NCBI GenBank assembly: GCA_963971425.1
Contig: OZ020523.1
Coordinates: forward strand, 12,396,867 to 12,460,866
Reading direction: 5' to 3'
Length of the DNA: 64,000 bases
From: Bryoerythrophyllum caledonicum
Taxonomy: Eukaryota > Streptophyta > Bryopsida > Pottiales > Pottiaceae
A program made the position numbers and the translations under genes. Positions 46,419 to 57,817 of this stretch are shown here, piece by piece; positions within the stretch are counted from its first letter, which is position 1; the number at the start of each line of letters is the position of its first letter. The notes below the pieces were generated by a model that saw only the letters and a program-made list of their open reading frames with translations, was not told the DNA's origin and did not search any database.

Positions 46419-46829
46419 GTTCTTCACTGACCGAGCAGGCCACCTAGTACTTTACAAGCTAGGTATGGTCAATCGCTGGGATCCCCATGGTACACTGTTG
46501 ATGATGATGAAAAAAATGATTGCAATAGAAACACAAAGATGTGCAGTGGTATAAAACAAAGGACTAAAGATTTCACATTGGAAATGAATTATTTCCTTAT
46601 TTTTCGTGTTGTTACAATGTCTTGAGAATTTTGTGATGCATATTTGGTGTACACCGTGATGTAATTGTGTTGTATTTTGAATAAGTCCACATCATGATTG
46701 GATGTGAGGTCAAAAGAGAAGTCGGAGATTGGCATTCCACTGTGCGATAATGGACATAGGAAAGCAAAGTCCCTCACAGTGGCCACAAATCACTGATATT
46801 GCACAAGAGCAGGGGTGTCACAGTTGCAC

Positions 46830-47116
46830 TGCACCTTTCCAAACAGAAATACACAGAGGAGAAAATGGGACCAAAATCCAACACGTCTAAAATCCACCAC
46901 TTTTGATGTAGAACTAATGTACTCAACTGAACATGTAGTTAAAACAGATTCAACCTAAACAGATAAACTATGAGACTCCAACTTGTAAACCATTTTTTTA
47001 ATAATTTCATAATTTATTTTAACACAAACATAGGTTTCCGGCTCTCTAAAATGGTATAGACTGCCAACATCAAGAATACAAAATATATGTAAAAATAAGG
47101 ATGCTCCTGTAGGCTG
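46830..47116 (-). other. Conserved 3' region of small-protein family copy 2
   Basis: AAACTATGAGACTCCAACTTG and GGTTTCCGGCTCTCTAAA match, inverted, the region after copy 1 (13080-13400). GACCAAAATCCAACACGTCT matches 61318-61345. Confidence 0.6.
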
Positions 47117-47431
47117 TCACAGCGGAATCTTGGTGTGAATGTGATGGCCAATGTTACTCTTTCGAGGTGGTGATCCCAGAAGACCGGCTTCCAAATCAAA
47201 GGCAAGTCCTCCTGCAAATTGATGATGCTGATTGGCGATGTTGATTGACTGCGCTGGGGCTACTGCCATGCCGCCAATGATTGGGCCCGCCACGGGAGGT
47301 GCCACATCAGCGATGGCTGGTCCCGCCACAACAATTGCCACGTTGGCAATTAGAGGGCCCACCACCAGTGTTGTGGGTCTCAGTCCGTTCCCGTCCACGG
47401 GTGGGCCTTCTCCGTTTGATGGGGTTGCCAT
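47117..47431 (-). CDS. Small ANVA-repeat protein, copy 2 (104 aa)
   Basis: The ATG at 47431 (CCATGGCAACCCC) opens MATPSNGEGPPVDGNG. Three repeat units follow (LIANVAIVVAGP, AIADVAPPVAGP, IIGGMAVAPAQ), then HHQFAGGLAFDLEAGLLGSP and PRKSNIGHHIHTKIPL. The frame is open upstream to 47560, but the ATG fits the shared start context of copies 1 and 3. The tail is identical to copy 1 except Q to R. The number of repeat units differs between copies, as expected of a tandem repeat protein. No known domain is recognised. Confidence 0.65.
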   Translation of the reverse strand: MATPSNGEGPPVDGNGLRPTTLVVGPLIANVAIVVAGPAIADVAPPVAGPIIGGMAVAPAQSINIANQHHQFAGGLAFDLEAGLLGSPPRKSNIGHHIHTKIPL

Positions 47432-48310
47432 GGATGGTAGAATGACTAGGGTCTGCCAGCAAGAGAATTCCTCAGTCACTCGTGGAGCCAAACAAATATC
47501 TCGCAGCCTAGACGTCAGAGAGATGATTAGAAGTGTCACTATACTCCTTGCGACTACCATATCTACAATTCAAGGATTTTGCCTGTGTTGAGAGTTCATC
47601 ACAGGGATATCGAGTGACTTAGCACGGGTATACCCGTGTATTACCCGGGGATCAACGCAGTTTTCAAAAAGCACACCAGTTGCCACCATTTTGTTCCGTT
47701 TCTTACAAGGGCTGATTGAAGGGTGGGGCACTCAATACCGCATACCAGCAAGCAGCACGCCCACAAACTCTATCTCTCCTACACAAGCGACTACCACTTC
47801 TAGGTCCACAAAACACCTCCATCAAACAGTCTACTCCACCAAACGAAATGGTCCTTCAAAAAAAAGGCTCCACACTGAACGATCGGCACCCACAGGAAAA
47901 ATGGAGACGAAAGCCCTCACTCTTGACACTACCACCTATTCTTAAACCCCAACTACACACCCTGGGCTGTCCAAGATACGCTCTTCCTTCCAAATTCGTA
48001 AAGCAATTCGACAGACAGGGGAACCACATTAAATCCACAAATGCAACACGAACGTTCTGGCAGCGTCAACACAGCAGCTTGTTCATGGAAATATGTGAAA
48101 GCAGATTTTCAGCAAATTGCGCAAAAGAAAAACCAGTTGCAGCCTGAGGAAAGCCGGTTGGGAAATCAAAATAGAACCTAGAAAGACTCGATTTCACGCA
48201 TTCTAGACTGTATCGGACATGAAGAGGTGGAAGTGGGATGTACCTCGGGTGGAAGGTGAAGGCGTGGGACGAGAAGAAATGCCGCAGCAGGTTTACGAAA
48301 AACTAAAGCC
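47432..48310 (-). promoter_or_regulatory. Leader region of small-protein family copy 2
   Basis: Inverse of the copy 1 leader over several blocks, including AGGGGAACCACATTAAATCC, AACACGAACGTTCTGGCAGC and CCTCGGGTGGAAGGTGAAGG. The part at 48120-48250 is also present as the truncated copy at 30735-30940. Pyrimidine-rich TTCTCTTGCTGGCAG (minus strand, ~47465-47452) precedes the start codon by about 20 bases. Confidence 0.55.
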
Positions 48311-48379
48311 ATCGAAGTGAGCTTTATACTCTGGTCACAGCCAACAAAGTTGCTTGTTGGCCATGCAGTGTTTGTTTGT

Positions 48380-48520
48380 TTTTTTGTCTTTTTTTTTATA
48401 CAAGCAAAGGGAACCTTTGGCTGCAGAGCCAAAGGTTGCCGTTACTGGGGAGATCGCAAAGGAACCTTTACTCGGCAAAGGGAACCTTTACTGGAGAGAC
48501 CATCCACTGTTTGCAAACAT
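48380..48520 (-). mobile_element. LINE-tail remnant with internal repeat
   Basis: A T run followed by ATACAAGCAAAGGGAACCTT resembles the GACACAAGCAAAG tails at ~25000 and 51700. The AAAGGGAACCTTTACT word then repeats two more times. Confidence 0.55.
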
Positions 48521-48632
48521 GCACATCCACATACAGTATACCCACCTCCATGTGGGACCCCGCCCACCTGAAGTTCACTGAGATTTAGGGAGTCAAATCA
48601 CCGCTGGCTTCAGAAGGTCTAAAACATGGCGG

Positions 48633-48900
48633 GGACAGGACGTCCCCCAAGCTCGGACTTACCCGAGGTGGGCCCCCGTTTAATTACATGGGCTCATTTT
48701 TCTGGCCCTCCCATTTTGGGGGGGTCAAAGGCTTTTTTTGGCTTTTTTTTAATACAAATTTGGCGCCTACGGCCTCAATTTAGTTTGGTGATACCCCTTT
48801 GGTCAAATTTAGGGCCCCATTCAAAAACAAAATAGGGGCCAGGTCTTGGCTCCACCACCTCTTTCCCCACCCGGTAAGTCCGAGCGTGGGGATGTCCTCT
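48633..48900. mobile_element. GC-rich TIR element (ACAGGACGTCCCC ends)
   Basis: ACAGGACGTCCCCCAAGCTC and GAGCGTGGGGATGTCCTCTC are the inverted ends. The core matches the copies at 8815, 49857 and 52490 (CATTTTTCTGGCCCTCCCAT, ACAAAATAGGGGCCAGG). Confidence 0.82.
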
Positions 48901-48946
48901 CAAATCGCTAAAACATGTGCAGCATAAAGTGGACGTCCTTCAGCAT

Positions 48947-49170
48947 CTACACTAATGTTGGTATTTAGTGTTATGCACAGCATATGACTTGAAAATGTTG
49001 TAACTTTTTACTTTAGATGCGGATTTTTATTGAGCATAACTACTTATAGGTACTATTTGAAGAGGAGAATCATTGTAAACATAGTTGATAAAAATACTCA
49101 TCAAGAGTAAAAAGTTATAGCATATGCAAGTCATTTACTGTGCTTAATACTAGATATCAGCTTTAGTGTA
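48947..49170. mobile_element. MITE family A, diverged copy
   Basis: TACACTAATG...TTTAGTGTA ends. The interior AACTTTTTACTTTAGATG and AAAAATACTCATCAAGAGTA follows the family pattern. Confidence 0.7.
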
Positions 49171-49421
49171 GTGACTCTGACAGAATCTTTGGGGATAAAA
49201 TTAGTATGCTTGGAAATATTTGGGGTTGACGGGCTTGCAAAGGAAGGTTGGCACGTCTAGTATCTTATGGAACAACTGACCTAGCTGGTGTCGAGTAAGA
49301 GGGTTTGATTCGCATGTGCGTGACCGAACCCCGTCAAATATGATGGGTAGGGTAAAGCATGGAACCACGCTCTTACCATCGCCAGCTCAACCTTGATGCA
49401 TGCCGCCACGGAGCACATGTA

Positions 49422-49820
49422 AGGTTGGATGACCTATAACCACCAACTTAAGCTTGTTGACCTATTTATAGCGTTTGTATACGTGGTAAGGCATTTTTTG
49501 GGAATTCAAAATAGGATTTCATGAATATTGCAATTGTCGTGACCAGTTATTTCTTCATATTGAAATTGCTACAAATTTTCAAAGTGGATAGTAAGCCGTG
49601 ACCCATTCCTTGACTTACCCAACTCTCTATTTCCACACTAAGTTGTACTAATGACCACTTCTGCATTGACTAAAATCCGGCTCCTTTGAACCAATCATAA
49701 ACTGACACCCAATCATATTTGACTTCCTAAAATTTCGGAAATGGGGTGGGTCTGTGGTGGTTTTAGTCCACTTTACCTTGTCCATTATGGGGTTCGTGGT
49801 GGTTATGGGTCATCCAACCT
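49422..49820 (+). mobile_element. Stowaway-like MITE, single copy
   Basis: TA|AGGTTGGATGACCTATAACC opens and GGTCATCCAACCT|TA closes it, with exact TA on both sides. The interior is close to 23934-24331 and has the best-preserved termini of the three. Confidence 0.9.
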
Positions 49821-49856
49821 TAATCCCAATCGAATAGTTTCATGCTAGTTTACGCC

Positions 49857-50128
49857 CAGGACAAATTGACCCCTTCGTTGGTACTTACCCGAGGGGCCAC
49901 AAGGTGGTGGGGCCAAACCTGGCCCCTACTTTGTTATTGGATGGGGCCCTAATTTTAGCAAGGGAGGGATTCCAACAGTAAACAATAGCCGTGGGCCCCA
50001 AATTTGTCCCAAAAAATCCAAAAAAACCTCTAGACCCCCCAAAATTAGAGGGCTAGAAAAATGACCCCATGCAATTAAGACGGGGCCGACCTCGGGTAAG
50101 TACCATCAAGGGGGTCAATTCGCCCTAG
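49857..50128 (-). mobile_element. GC-rich TIR element (TTGACCCCTTCGTTGG ends)
   Basis: AAATTGACCCCTTCGTTGGT and its inverted partner CATCAAGGGGGTCAATTCG flank the family core in reverse orientation (GGGGCCCTAATTTTAGCAAG). Confidence 0.8.
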
Positions 50129-50370
50129 GCTCAGCCTTGGGTGGTCCATTTTTTTTGGCCTTTAAACTTTCAGGGCTATAGAGGCTTTTTTTGGGAATTT
50201 GTTTGGACAAATTTGGAGCCTACGGTCCCAAATTACCCTTGCAAGCCCCCTTGCTAATCAAATAAGCCCCCCCTCCAACATTAAAATAGGGGCTGGTTTT
50301 GTCCCTACCCTCCTCCGTCCTACCAAGCCTGAGGCTTAGTGCAACACTCGACCGGGGTATTTAGGCAAAT
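50129..50370. mobile_element. GC-rich TIR element, diverged subfamily, adjacent copy
   Basis: Directly abuts the previous element. Ends GGCTCAGCCTTGGGTGG and CAAGCCTGAGGCTTAG. The core matches 38630-38925. Confidence 0.65.
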
Positions 50371-51148
50371 CTCTTGTTACCACTATATGTAATTTTTTGG
50401 TGTGACAAATGTAATGTTAGGCTCCCGGTGACATGATACCGTTAAATCTAGGCTCTCCTACACAAAATTAAGAGGCCTCCAGGCCCTCACTTTTTGTTTA
50501 TTTCTATTTACTAGCTCCTTTACCAAATTTGGGCTTGATGCCATTTTCCAATATTTTTTATTGTTTCTTTCCTCATTGGATGAAAAGCTGACACTAGAAC
50601 AATGTCATTTTAGAAAAAATAGGGAAAAATCAAATCTAGAAAGCCACATGGGCAATAGTGGTGCTATACTCAAACTTGGTATAGCATGGAAACCTTGTTT
50701 TCTAATTTTAGGTAACTTGTGGTCCAAGTTTTAAAATAAAGAAGATTCTATGTTAATTGAATTGGACATCGAAATGCATAGACAATCATAATGATCAACT
50801 TTTGAGTTATTTATTAAACCTTTTTGGTTAGGTACAAGCAAGGTTGCAAGTTTATCGAAAGAAAAAATGGCAGTGGTCCATGCACTTTATGGATGATTAT
50901 TTTCCAACTTCTAGTGAAAAGTATAGGAAAAGGTGAAAGCTCAATATTTAAAAAATGAGAGACAATGAAAATATTGAAAAATAATGATTCTAATGGCATA
51001 TATCTGGAACTCTAGTAATTTTATCTAGGGCAAGACTTAGACCTAGTGCAATAATCATGTGTTAATTCTTGTAAAAACTGTGATAACGGTGAACATCACC
51101 CTAAATTATGGCATCTTACACTTGTTCTAGTTTCAAAATCACAATAAG
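50371..51148. other. AT-rich, nothing recognised
   Basis: No ORF above about 60 codons with family features, no terminal repeats, and no matches to the other repeat families that I could see. Confidence 0.4.
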
Positions 51149-51505
51149 GGGCGTTTCACACTAAGCCCAAGGGCCGAACTCCATTGAAGACCAAACTATG
51201 CCGAGGGGCCGAGTTTTGGAGTTGTAAAAAATTATTAAAATTATTTTAATGAGAAAATGTTCGGCCCCTCGGCAAGAGTTTGGGTTTCTATTCTTGTTGG
51301 ACCCAAACTCTCCTTGAGGGACCGAACTATTGGCGCCAAAATTCTCAAAAAGTGTTGCCATGTAAGCATTTTGGTGCCCTTCGGCCCTTGGCCCTTGGCC
51401 CCTAGTGTGAAGGCCCACGGGCCGATTTTCAACTCTAGGCCAATCAAATTGCTAGATTTGCTCGGCCCCTCGAGCTCGGCCCCTAGTGTGATCCCCCTAA
51501 ATTTG
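51149..51505. mobile_element. TIR element with CACACTAAGCCC-type ends (357 bp)
   Basis: GGGGCGTTTCACACTAAGCC and CGGCCCCTAGTGTGATCCCC are imperfect inverted ends. GGGCCGA/TCGGCCC words recur through the element. One more end-like motif (GGCCCCTAGTGTGAAGGCCC, ~51393) lies inside, which may mark an internal junction. Superfamily not determined. Confidence 0.65.
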
Positions 51506-51689
51506 TGTTATCAGTGCAGCATGCACTAAATAATATAATCCCCAAGTTCCCCCCACATCACTTGAAGAGGTAATCATCTCATGCTTGCTGCGCGGTTAAG
51601 TAGCATGATGGAGCATTCGGTCAAATTTCTGGGGATGGAGGCATAATCTGCACACAAGAAGTGAAATTAGGAACTCAGAGGTTTGTGGT

Positions 51690-51790
51690 TTTTTTTTTTT
51701 TTTTTTGACACAAGCAAAGAGAAACTTTACTGCGAAGAAAAGGGGGAGAACAAACTGAAGGCCAGGCGAATCACGCCAGGACCGGCGAAG
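51690..51790 (-). mobile_element. Truncated LINE 3' end
   Basis: A ~20-base T run followed by GACACAAGCAAAGAGAAACT and GGCGAATCACGCCAGGACCG. On the minus strand this is a LINE 3' UTR and poly-A tail like that of the long LINE at 30990-31060. Confidence 0.8.
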
Positions 51791-52484
51791 AGGTTTGTGG
51801 TTTCACAATATCAATAGGTGAATTCCCTGTATCATTCCACAGCAGGAAAGGAGACAAGAAGGAGCTTCCCCCATAGTGCACCCTCTGAACCCTGACAACT
51901 TTGACTCTTCTCCCAGCTCGTGGCTGACTAAGTTGACCCAGAAGTCTCTGCAGGAGAAAGTATATTAGGGCACCCTTACGGATAATTTTAGCATACCCTT
52001 CCATGACTCTTCATGTTGGTGTGCCAACTGTACTTTATAAACAGGCCATATAATTCTTCATCCAAGTTTGCTGCTTCAATCTTGCTCGAAGTGCAGTTGT
52101 AAGGATGCTCTTATAGTTTTCCCATTGCCGACCACACCTACCTGTACTAGTATGCCACCAATTATATTGTAAGAATGGCCAAGGTCTAGTGTCTTCACAC
52201 TAAAGATCGAGTCCAAAGTCCATAGCCCTCCATTGTGCTTACATTCCAACACTCTGAAAGAATTTTGGTGCCAAAATGATGGCCTCGTGGACAAGACGTG
52301 GGTTGCCATTTTTGGCAGACCCAAACTTCCTTCAAGAGTTACAATAGTCATTTATTTTAATGAATAATCAAACCATATTTTTCAGTTTGCATTTTTTATC
52401 TCTTGCCTTAGTTTGGGCTAAAATTGTGAAGGTCTGCCTCTCAACTTGGCCATAGCATTAATCGGGCCTAAGTAACTGACATGC
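51791..52484. other. No gene recognised
   Basis: Short opposing frames only. The minus-strand frame at 52076-52351 has no family motif. No terminal repeats seen. Confidence 0.35.
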
Positions 52485-53370
52485 ACCCAGACCGGGGCAA
52501 ATTGACCCCCTCGCTTGTCCTTACCCGAGGGGGCCACGAGGTGGTGGGGCCAAACCTGGCCCCTATTTTGTTTTTGGATGGGGCCCTATTTATAGCAAGG
52601 GAGGGTCCCGTGGAGCAAACAATGGCTGTAGGTCCCAAATTTGTCAAAATAAATCCCCAAAAAGTCTTTGGAGCCCCCAAAATAAGAGGGCCAGAAAAAT
52701 GACGCCATGCGACTAAGACAGGGCTCACCTCGGGTAAGGACGAGCGAGAGGGTCAATTTGCCCTGGCCCATGCACCTAAGAGGCCAGGAGAATTGACCCC
52801 CTCGCTCGTCCATACCCAAGGTGGGCCCCCTCTTAATTGCATGGGGTCATTTTTCCGGCCCTCGTATTTTGGGGGGTCCAGAGGCTTTTTTTGGGATTTT
52901 TTTTGACGAATTTGGGGACTACAGCCATTGTTTACCTAGAAGGACCTTCTCTTGCTACAAATAGGGCCCCATCCAAAAACAAAATAGGGGCCATTTTTTG
53001 GCCCCACCACCTCGTGCCCCCTCCGGTAAGGACGAGCGAGGGGGTCAATTCTCCCTGGCCCACCCATGAGTGGAAGAGAAGAGCCCTCACCAAAGCCCAG
53101 GGCGAACTGACCCCTTCGTTGGTACTTACCCGAGGTGGGCCCCGTCTTAATTGCATGGGGTCATTTTTCTGGCCCTCTTATTTTGGGAGGTCCGGAGGCT
53201 TTTTTGGGAATTTTTTTGACAAATTTGGGGCCTACGGGAATTGTTTATCCAACAGATCCTTCACTTGCTATAAATAGGCCCCATCCAAAAACAAAATAGG
53301 GGCCAGTATTGGCCCCACCACCTCGTGGCCATCCTCAGGTACCACCAACGAGGGGTCAGTTTGCCCTGGG
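52485..53370. repeat. Cluster of three GC-rich TIR elements
   Basis: Three elements of ~270 bp follow each other: 52490-52770, 52785-53065 and 53098-53372. Each has inverted ends (GGGCAAATTGACCCCCTCGC, CCAGGAGAATTGACCCCCTC and CCAGGGCGAACTGACCCCTT) and the same core with ACAAAATAGGGGCC and AATTTGGGGCCTACRG. The first is flanked by copies of CATGCACC (near 52480 and 52766). This fits an 8 bp hAT-type duplication if the exact ends are shifted by a few bases. Confidence 0.8.
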
Positions 53371-53561
53371 CGCTAGTTTACCCCTTGTAGACTGTTTTGG
53401 TTACAAACCCCATAAGTTTTCGGGTTATGCACGTTGGGGCTTCTGGGTGCAAAGGAAGGTCCGGGTTAGGTGGGTGGGGGCCTAATAATATCCCCTCGGG
53501 GCTGATGTGCGTCACCCTATTGACGTCGTAGTGCAATGAATTTTTCCTAGGGAACAATCCG

Positions 53562-53620
53562 GCAGCGAGGAGTGGGAAACGCAGCGAGGAGTGGGAAACG
53601 CAGCGAGGAGTGGGAAACGC
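53562..53620. repeat. Tandem repeat, 19 bp unit, three copies
   Basis: AGCGAGGAGTGGGAAACGC repeats exactly three times. Confidence 0.95.
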
Positions 53621-53869
53621 AGCTCAGTGCAGATTGGTAAGCCTGCAGGCAATAGGCATAGGGAAGTGCACATGAGTGCGAATGAATTGATTGAGGCCCA
53701 ACCCACGAGTGTATGGCCCAAGTCTACCCTCTCCAGCCCCGATGTGCTTGCCTCCATGAACTATAGGGTTTCTAAGCAAACCATTTGTCCACCCCCACCA
53801 AATGCACCTTTCCTACCATTTCAGAAACCTAACCAACCATACCTGCACTCACACTGCAATCCCATTGCG

Positions 53870-54055
53870 TTCCTAATGGGTTTCTGATGCGTTCTCAGTG
53901 TGTTCCCAAGACATTCCTTGTTTGTTCTCAGTGTATTCCCAAGATGATCCCAATGAATTCCTAAGAAATTTCCACTATATTTCTAAGACGTTCCCATGCG
54001 TTCCTATCGAATTCCCAATGAGCTCTCACTGCATTCCCAACGCATTCCTACTGGC
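53870..54055. repeat. Degenerate minisatellite of ATTCCCAA-like words
   Basis: Words such as GCGTTCCTA, TGTGTTCCCAAGA, GAATTCCTAAG and GCATTCCCAACG recur every 12-18 bases over about 190 bp. A related inverted pattern (GGGAAC..TTGAGAAC) lies at 11555-11610. Confidence 0.65.
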
Positions 54056-54797
54056 TGCCAATTTTCACTTTTCAGATTACATCCAAATCTATTATTCGTG
54101 TTGTGGGACCCACCAACAGCCGTTTGGGTGCCGATGAAGGCTCATAAGCATGCATGTATGTAGGCTTAGTGATGTCTTAGGGTCTATTCACACCTAGAGG
54201 TACATGGGGTGTTAAGGTGGTGTTAGGAAATTGTGGTTTCGCACCAGAAATGGTGTTAGTTGTAGAACTGACATGGCAAGGATGAAAATATGACCTGGAT
54301 AGTGGAGGTTGAGCAAAGGTAAGGCGGTGGTTTGGATTTAGTGGAGAGGATATGTGTATTTTTAAAATCTTCGTAAAATGAACATTCTGTAGAACAATAT
54401 CTACCAATCATTGCAAGTAGGTGAGAGGTACCAATTTCAGCCTTGAAGGTCACCTTAAGATATTTGCCAACACTGTAGCAACTTAAAGTGTCAAATATAG
54501 GTTCCATTTTTAGTGCATGATGCATGGGTAAACAATTCCCACATTTTTAGATCCATCCCCGAATCTCCTCTTCAATGTGTCAGAAGGAAATAGCTAATGA
54601 CCATGCAAATAATGGTTGGAGTGCAAATGCCTTCATTCCTACCACCCCTCACAGCAATGGATGGAAACTACTCAAACCAATCCTCAATTAACTAGTATGA
54701 ATAGGTCTACAAGTTTCGAGATAAAATGAAAATAGGAACCACCAATGGCAGGTACATACCTCCAGGTGCGAATAGACCCTTAGTCACGTAGTAGAAG

Positions 54798-54994
54798 TAC
54801 ATTGTTCTCTACATGTAGTGTGGGCCAAGGTAGTTTGAGATTCTACACTAATCAGAAATTTACATGCAATTGCCAACTGGCACACACTTGCTTGGAAACA
54901 AATGCTAATCATAACTTAACATGCATGTTCTTTTGTAAATTAGAGTAGGTAGTATACATCAATATTAATCCACATCATATTTTGTGATTGTTGT
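54798..54994. mobile_element. MITE family B, diverged copy
   Basis: The interior (TTCTACACTAATCAGAAATT, CACACACTTGCTTGGAAACA) matches the other two copies. The ends TACATTGTTCT..ATGTAGTGTGG and CATCATATTTTGTGATTGTTGTA are decayed. Confidence 0.7.
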
Positions 54995-55603
54995 ATCTAG
55001 TAATTGTTGCAGGTTTCGTCTAGCTCTAGCAATTCCAAAATCAATTTATGAAAATTAACATACATGATACAACTTATACATTGAAGGAGTTAAATAAGCT
55101 AAAATAAGCACATAATATGTGGAGATGCCTAGACCATACCTCATAGTGTATGTGATATTCCTAGACGAACCCTATAATATCCATGCTATACCTTTGTGAT
55201 ACCCATGGATATCATCTCAGAAGGTAGCTAAGTACTTATGATGCTCGTGAGCATTCTCGCTAAATTTCATTATTTTTCTCAAAATTTCACAGCGTATAAG
55301 TAGCGGCCTGAGTTTTCTTGTAGCTTTTCAACTAATTCTAGCCACTTTAGCAATCGCTGGTGGGCACAAATGGCAGCCCTAGATTTGTTCCGGATAAAAG
55401 AGCCATTGCACAACACTCCTACAAACGTGGAATTTTTAACAGCCATCGTAGCCTTGCGCGGTACTACAGTGGGAGGAGTACAGACAAGGGCAAATTACAG
55501 ACCTCCTTGTCTTTTAGTGACTAAAATAACGGATTTCCTTCAGATGCGACCAATTCTTCGGCCACATCTTGGTCTGTGAATGTGGGAAGCAATAACTTTT
55601 ACT

Positions 55604-57018
55604 TTAACCCGTACAGGACCAAGCCTTGTGCCTCACCAAAACCACCCCAAAACTACCACTTTAACATGAGATATTAATAGACTAATTCAAACCTCCATTT
55701 ACTATTTTAAACCATAGGATCTTCAAGTTAACTATCAAAAGAAGACACCCAAATAATTTTGTAAAAGTTGGTTGTGCGGATTGTAAGATACATGCATCTG
55801 AAGAGTGCAAAATGGTTTTTTTCCATTGTGCCCGGACAGGGCCAGTGTACTTTGGCTCAAGATATTGGCATATTTTTCCACTACACATTGCATAAGCTCA
55901 ATGGATCTATGTTCTACCTTGTGTTAAGTCATTGCACGCCAAAAATCACAAGTGATGGAGGTTTATGATAAAGGAAAAAGTCTTGCAATGACTAAGGGTA
56001 TAAAATGTGGCCATTTCCATAACAAAGCAATTTTATTTTCTATTAAAATAAATATTCTATGGATCTAAAATCCAAACAGTACATGACAGTATCACGCGTT
56101 CTTTTATTAAAGGGGGTTCAGATGAAATTTTGGATTACTATGCATTTTTATATACATTTTTTAAGGGTTTCCTTCAATGTTTCCCGCCTCAAAATATTGT
56201 ACTATCCACCTCTTGTAAGTTCAAAGAAGAAAGATTTTTTTTCCCAAAAAGACAACATGTATTCCTATTCTCAGTAAAAAATTATAGCATTTATCATCTT
56301 TCATCTCCTATCAAGTCTAACAAAAAATTAATATCATAGGAACTTGTTCGAATTCTCAAAAATGCTCATTCATGAAGAATTCAATTTTCCAAATCACAAT
56401 TGTTTAAACACAATGGGTACTATCTAGGTATTACATGGGTACCACCTAGGCATTACATGGGTACCACCTAGGCATTACATGGGTACCACCTAGGCATTAC
56501 ATGGATATCACCTAGACAAATATCTTGAATTTTTCCAAAATTTTTGGACATCCTCCATTGTGAATTAATTATGTATAAAAGTGACAATTGCATAGGGTAC
56601 ATCACTACAAGACCTCAAGGATTCTCTTGGAGCTCTAAGAAACAAAATGGAAGTGTTGTATGCATTGAGAGATATCAACAAGCACAAAAAGGTGAAGAGC
56701 CTCTTAGAGACAAATTTCAATCAAATTTTAAGACCAAAATCATTTTGCATGTATAAAAAAATATAACATAGTATGTGGCAGGCTATTTTGTAAATTTTCA
56801 TTGTATTTCACTGTATTTGATGTATTTTGCAATGTATTCCTAGTTTTCCATGAGCTCCATAACTCCAAATTGTGATATGATTTTTACAAAGTATCCTTGT
56901 AGTGTGTGCGCAAAATTTTCATTGAATTTCACAACTTAATTCCTTATGGATTTTATGCAAATTGAGATTTAACACATTCAAAGACTACATTTGGACCTCT
57001 CAGGAACTAAAGGGTTAA
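55604..57018. mobile_element. TTAA element 7 (~1.4 kb, longest complete one)
   Basis: TTAA at 55604-55607 and 57015-57018. Left end CCCGTACAGGACCAAG. The right end, read inward, is CCCTTTAGTTCCTGAGAGGT. The left interior matches elements 3 and 8 (CAAAACTACCACTTTAACAT, GTGCGGATTGTAAGAT). A 22 bp minisatellite (56414-56512) lies inside. No intact gene. Confidence 0.75.
56414..56512. repeat. Tandem repeat, 22 bp unit, ~4.5 copies
   Basis: GGGTACCACCTAGGCATTACAT repeats with few changes. Similar CCTAGG/ATACC words occur at 19430-19500 and 40595-40630, hinting at a shared ancestral minisatellite. Confidence 0.92.
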
Positions 57019-57817
57019 TAATGGTTGGTTAGCCTTTTGCACTTCATTTTGCCTACTTCTCTTCTTGTACTTTGTTCAATTGGTTGAACATCAACTAGGG
57101 TCTTTGATATTCGAGTACTATTACGCAAATATGGATCATGACTTACTTTTAGTTAAATCACATAAAATGTGAGATAGCCATCTAAATACAATAAATCAAA
57201 TTCTAAATGTTGGCTCTTTGGGAAATCAGATACTATAGAAAAGCTTCAGCTTGCACTAGATAGATTCTCAAAACATTGATTGCTATTGCCACTTATTCAA
57301 TTCATTGGTGGTAAAAATGAAAGCATAATATCTTGTCCTTGATTTCTTTTGCTATATCTCCTAAAAGACAAATGTCCATCAATGGGCTTTTTGAGAACTT
57401 GAAGAACTTCTTGTGGTGTCATTTCAACAATTTTTCTTAAAATTTTTTAAGCAAGAACAATAAGCTTTGTGGGAGTATATAGAATACAAATTCCAACATT
57501 TGATGAAGAGACTATGATACTCAAAGCTAATTTTCTGTGAGGGCAAGGTGTTTAGGCAATTTACTAAGTCACGTAAGAAAATGAGTGAGTTTGAATATAT
57601 GTAACCAACATACCTTCCTTCGAGATTTTACCAAAAGAAGGCTTTCGCCGGTGCAAGAATTTTGCACCAAGAGGAGTGATAGTTTCCAACCACCATGAAA
57701 AAAGGTCTTTCGTTATTTTGCGTTTGTGAACTAGATTAGGAGATTTTGCACTCTTCTTTCTTTCCACTTTAAGAAAACACAACATTATTTATGATGTAGA
57801 AGCAGAAAGGTCATATA

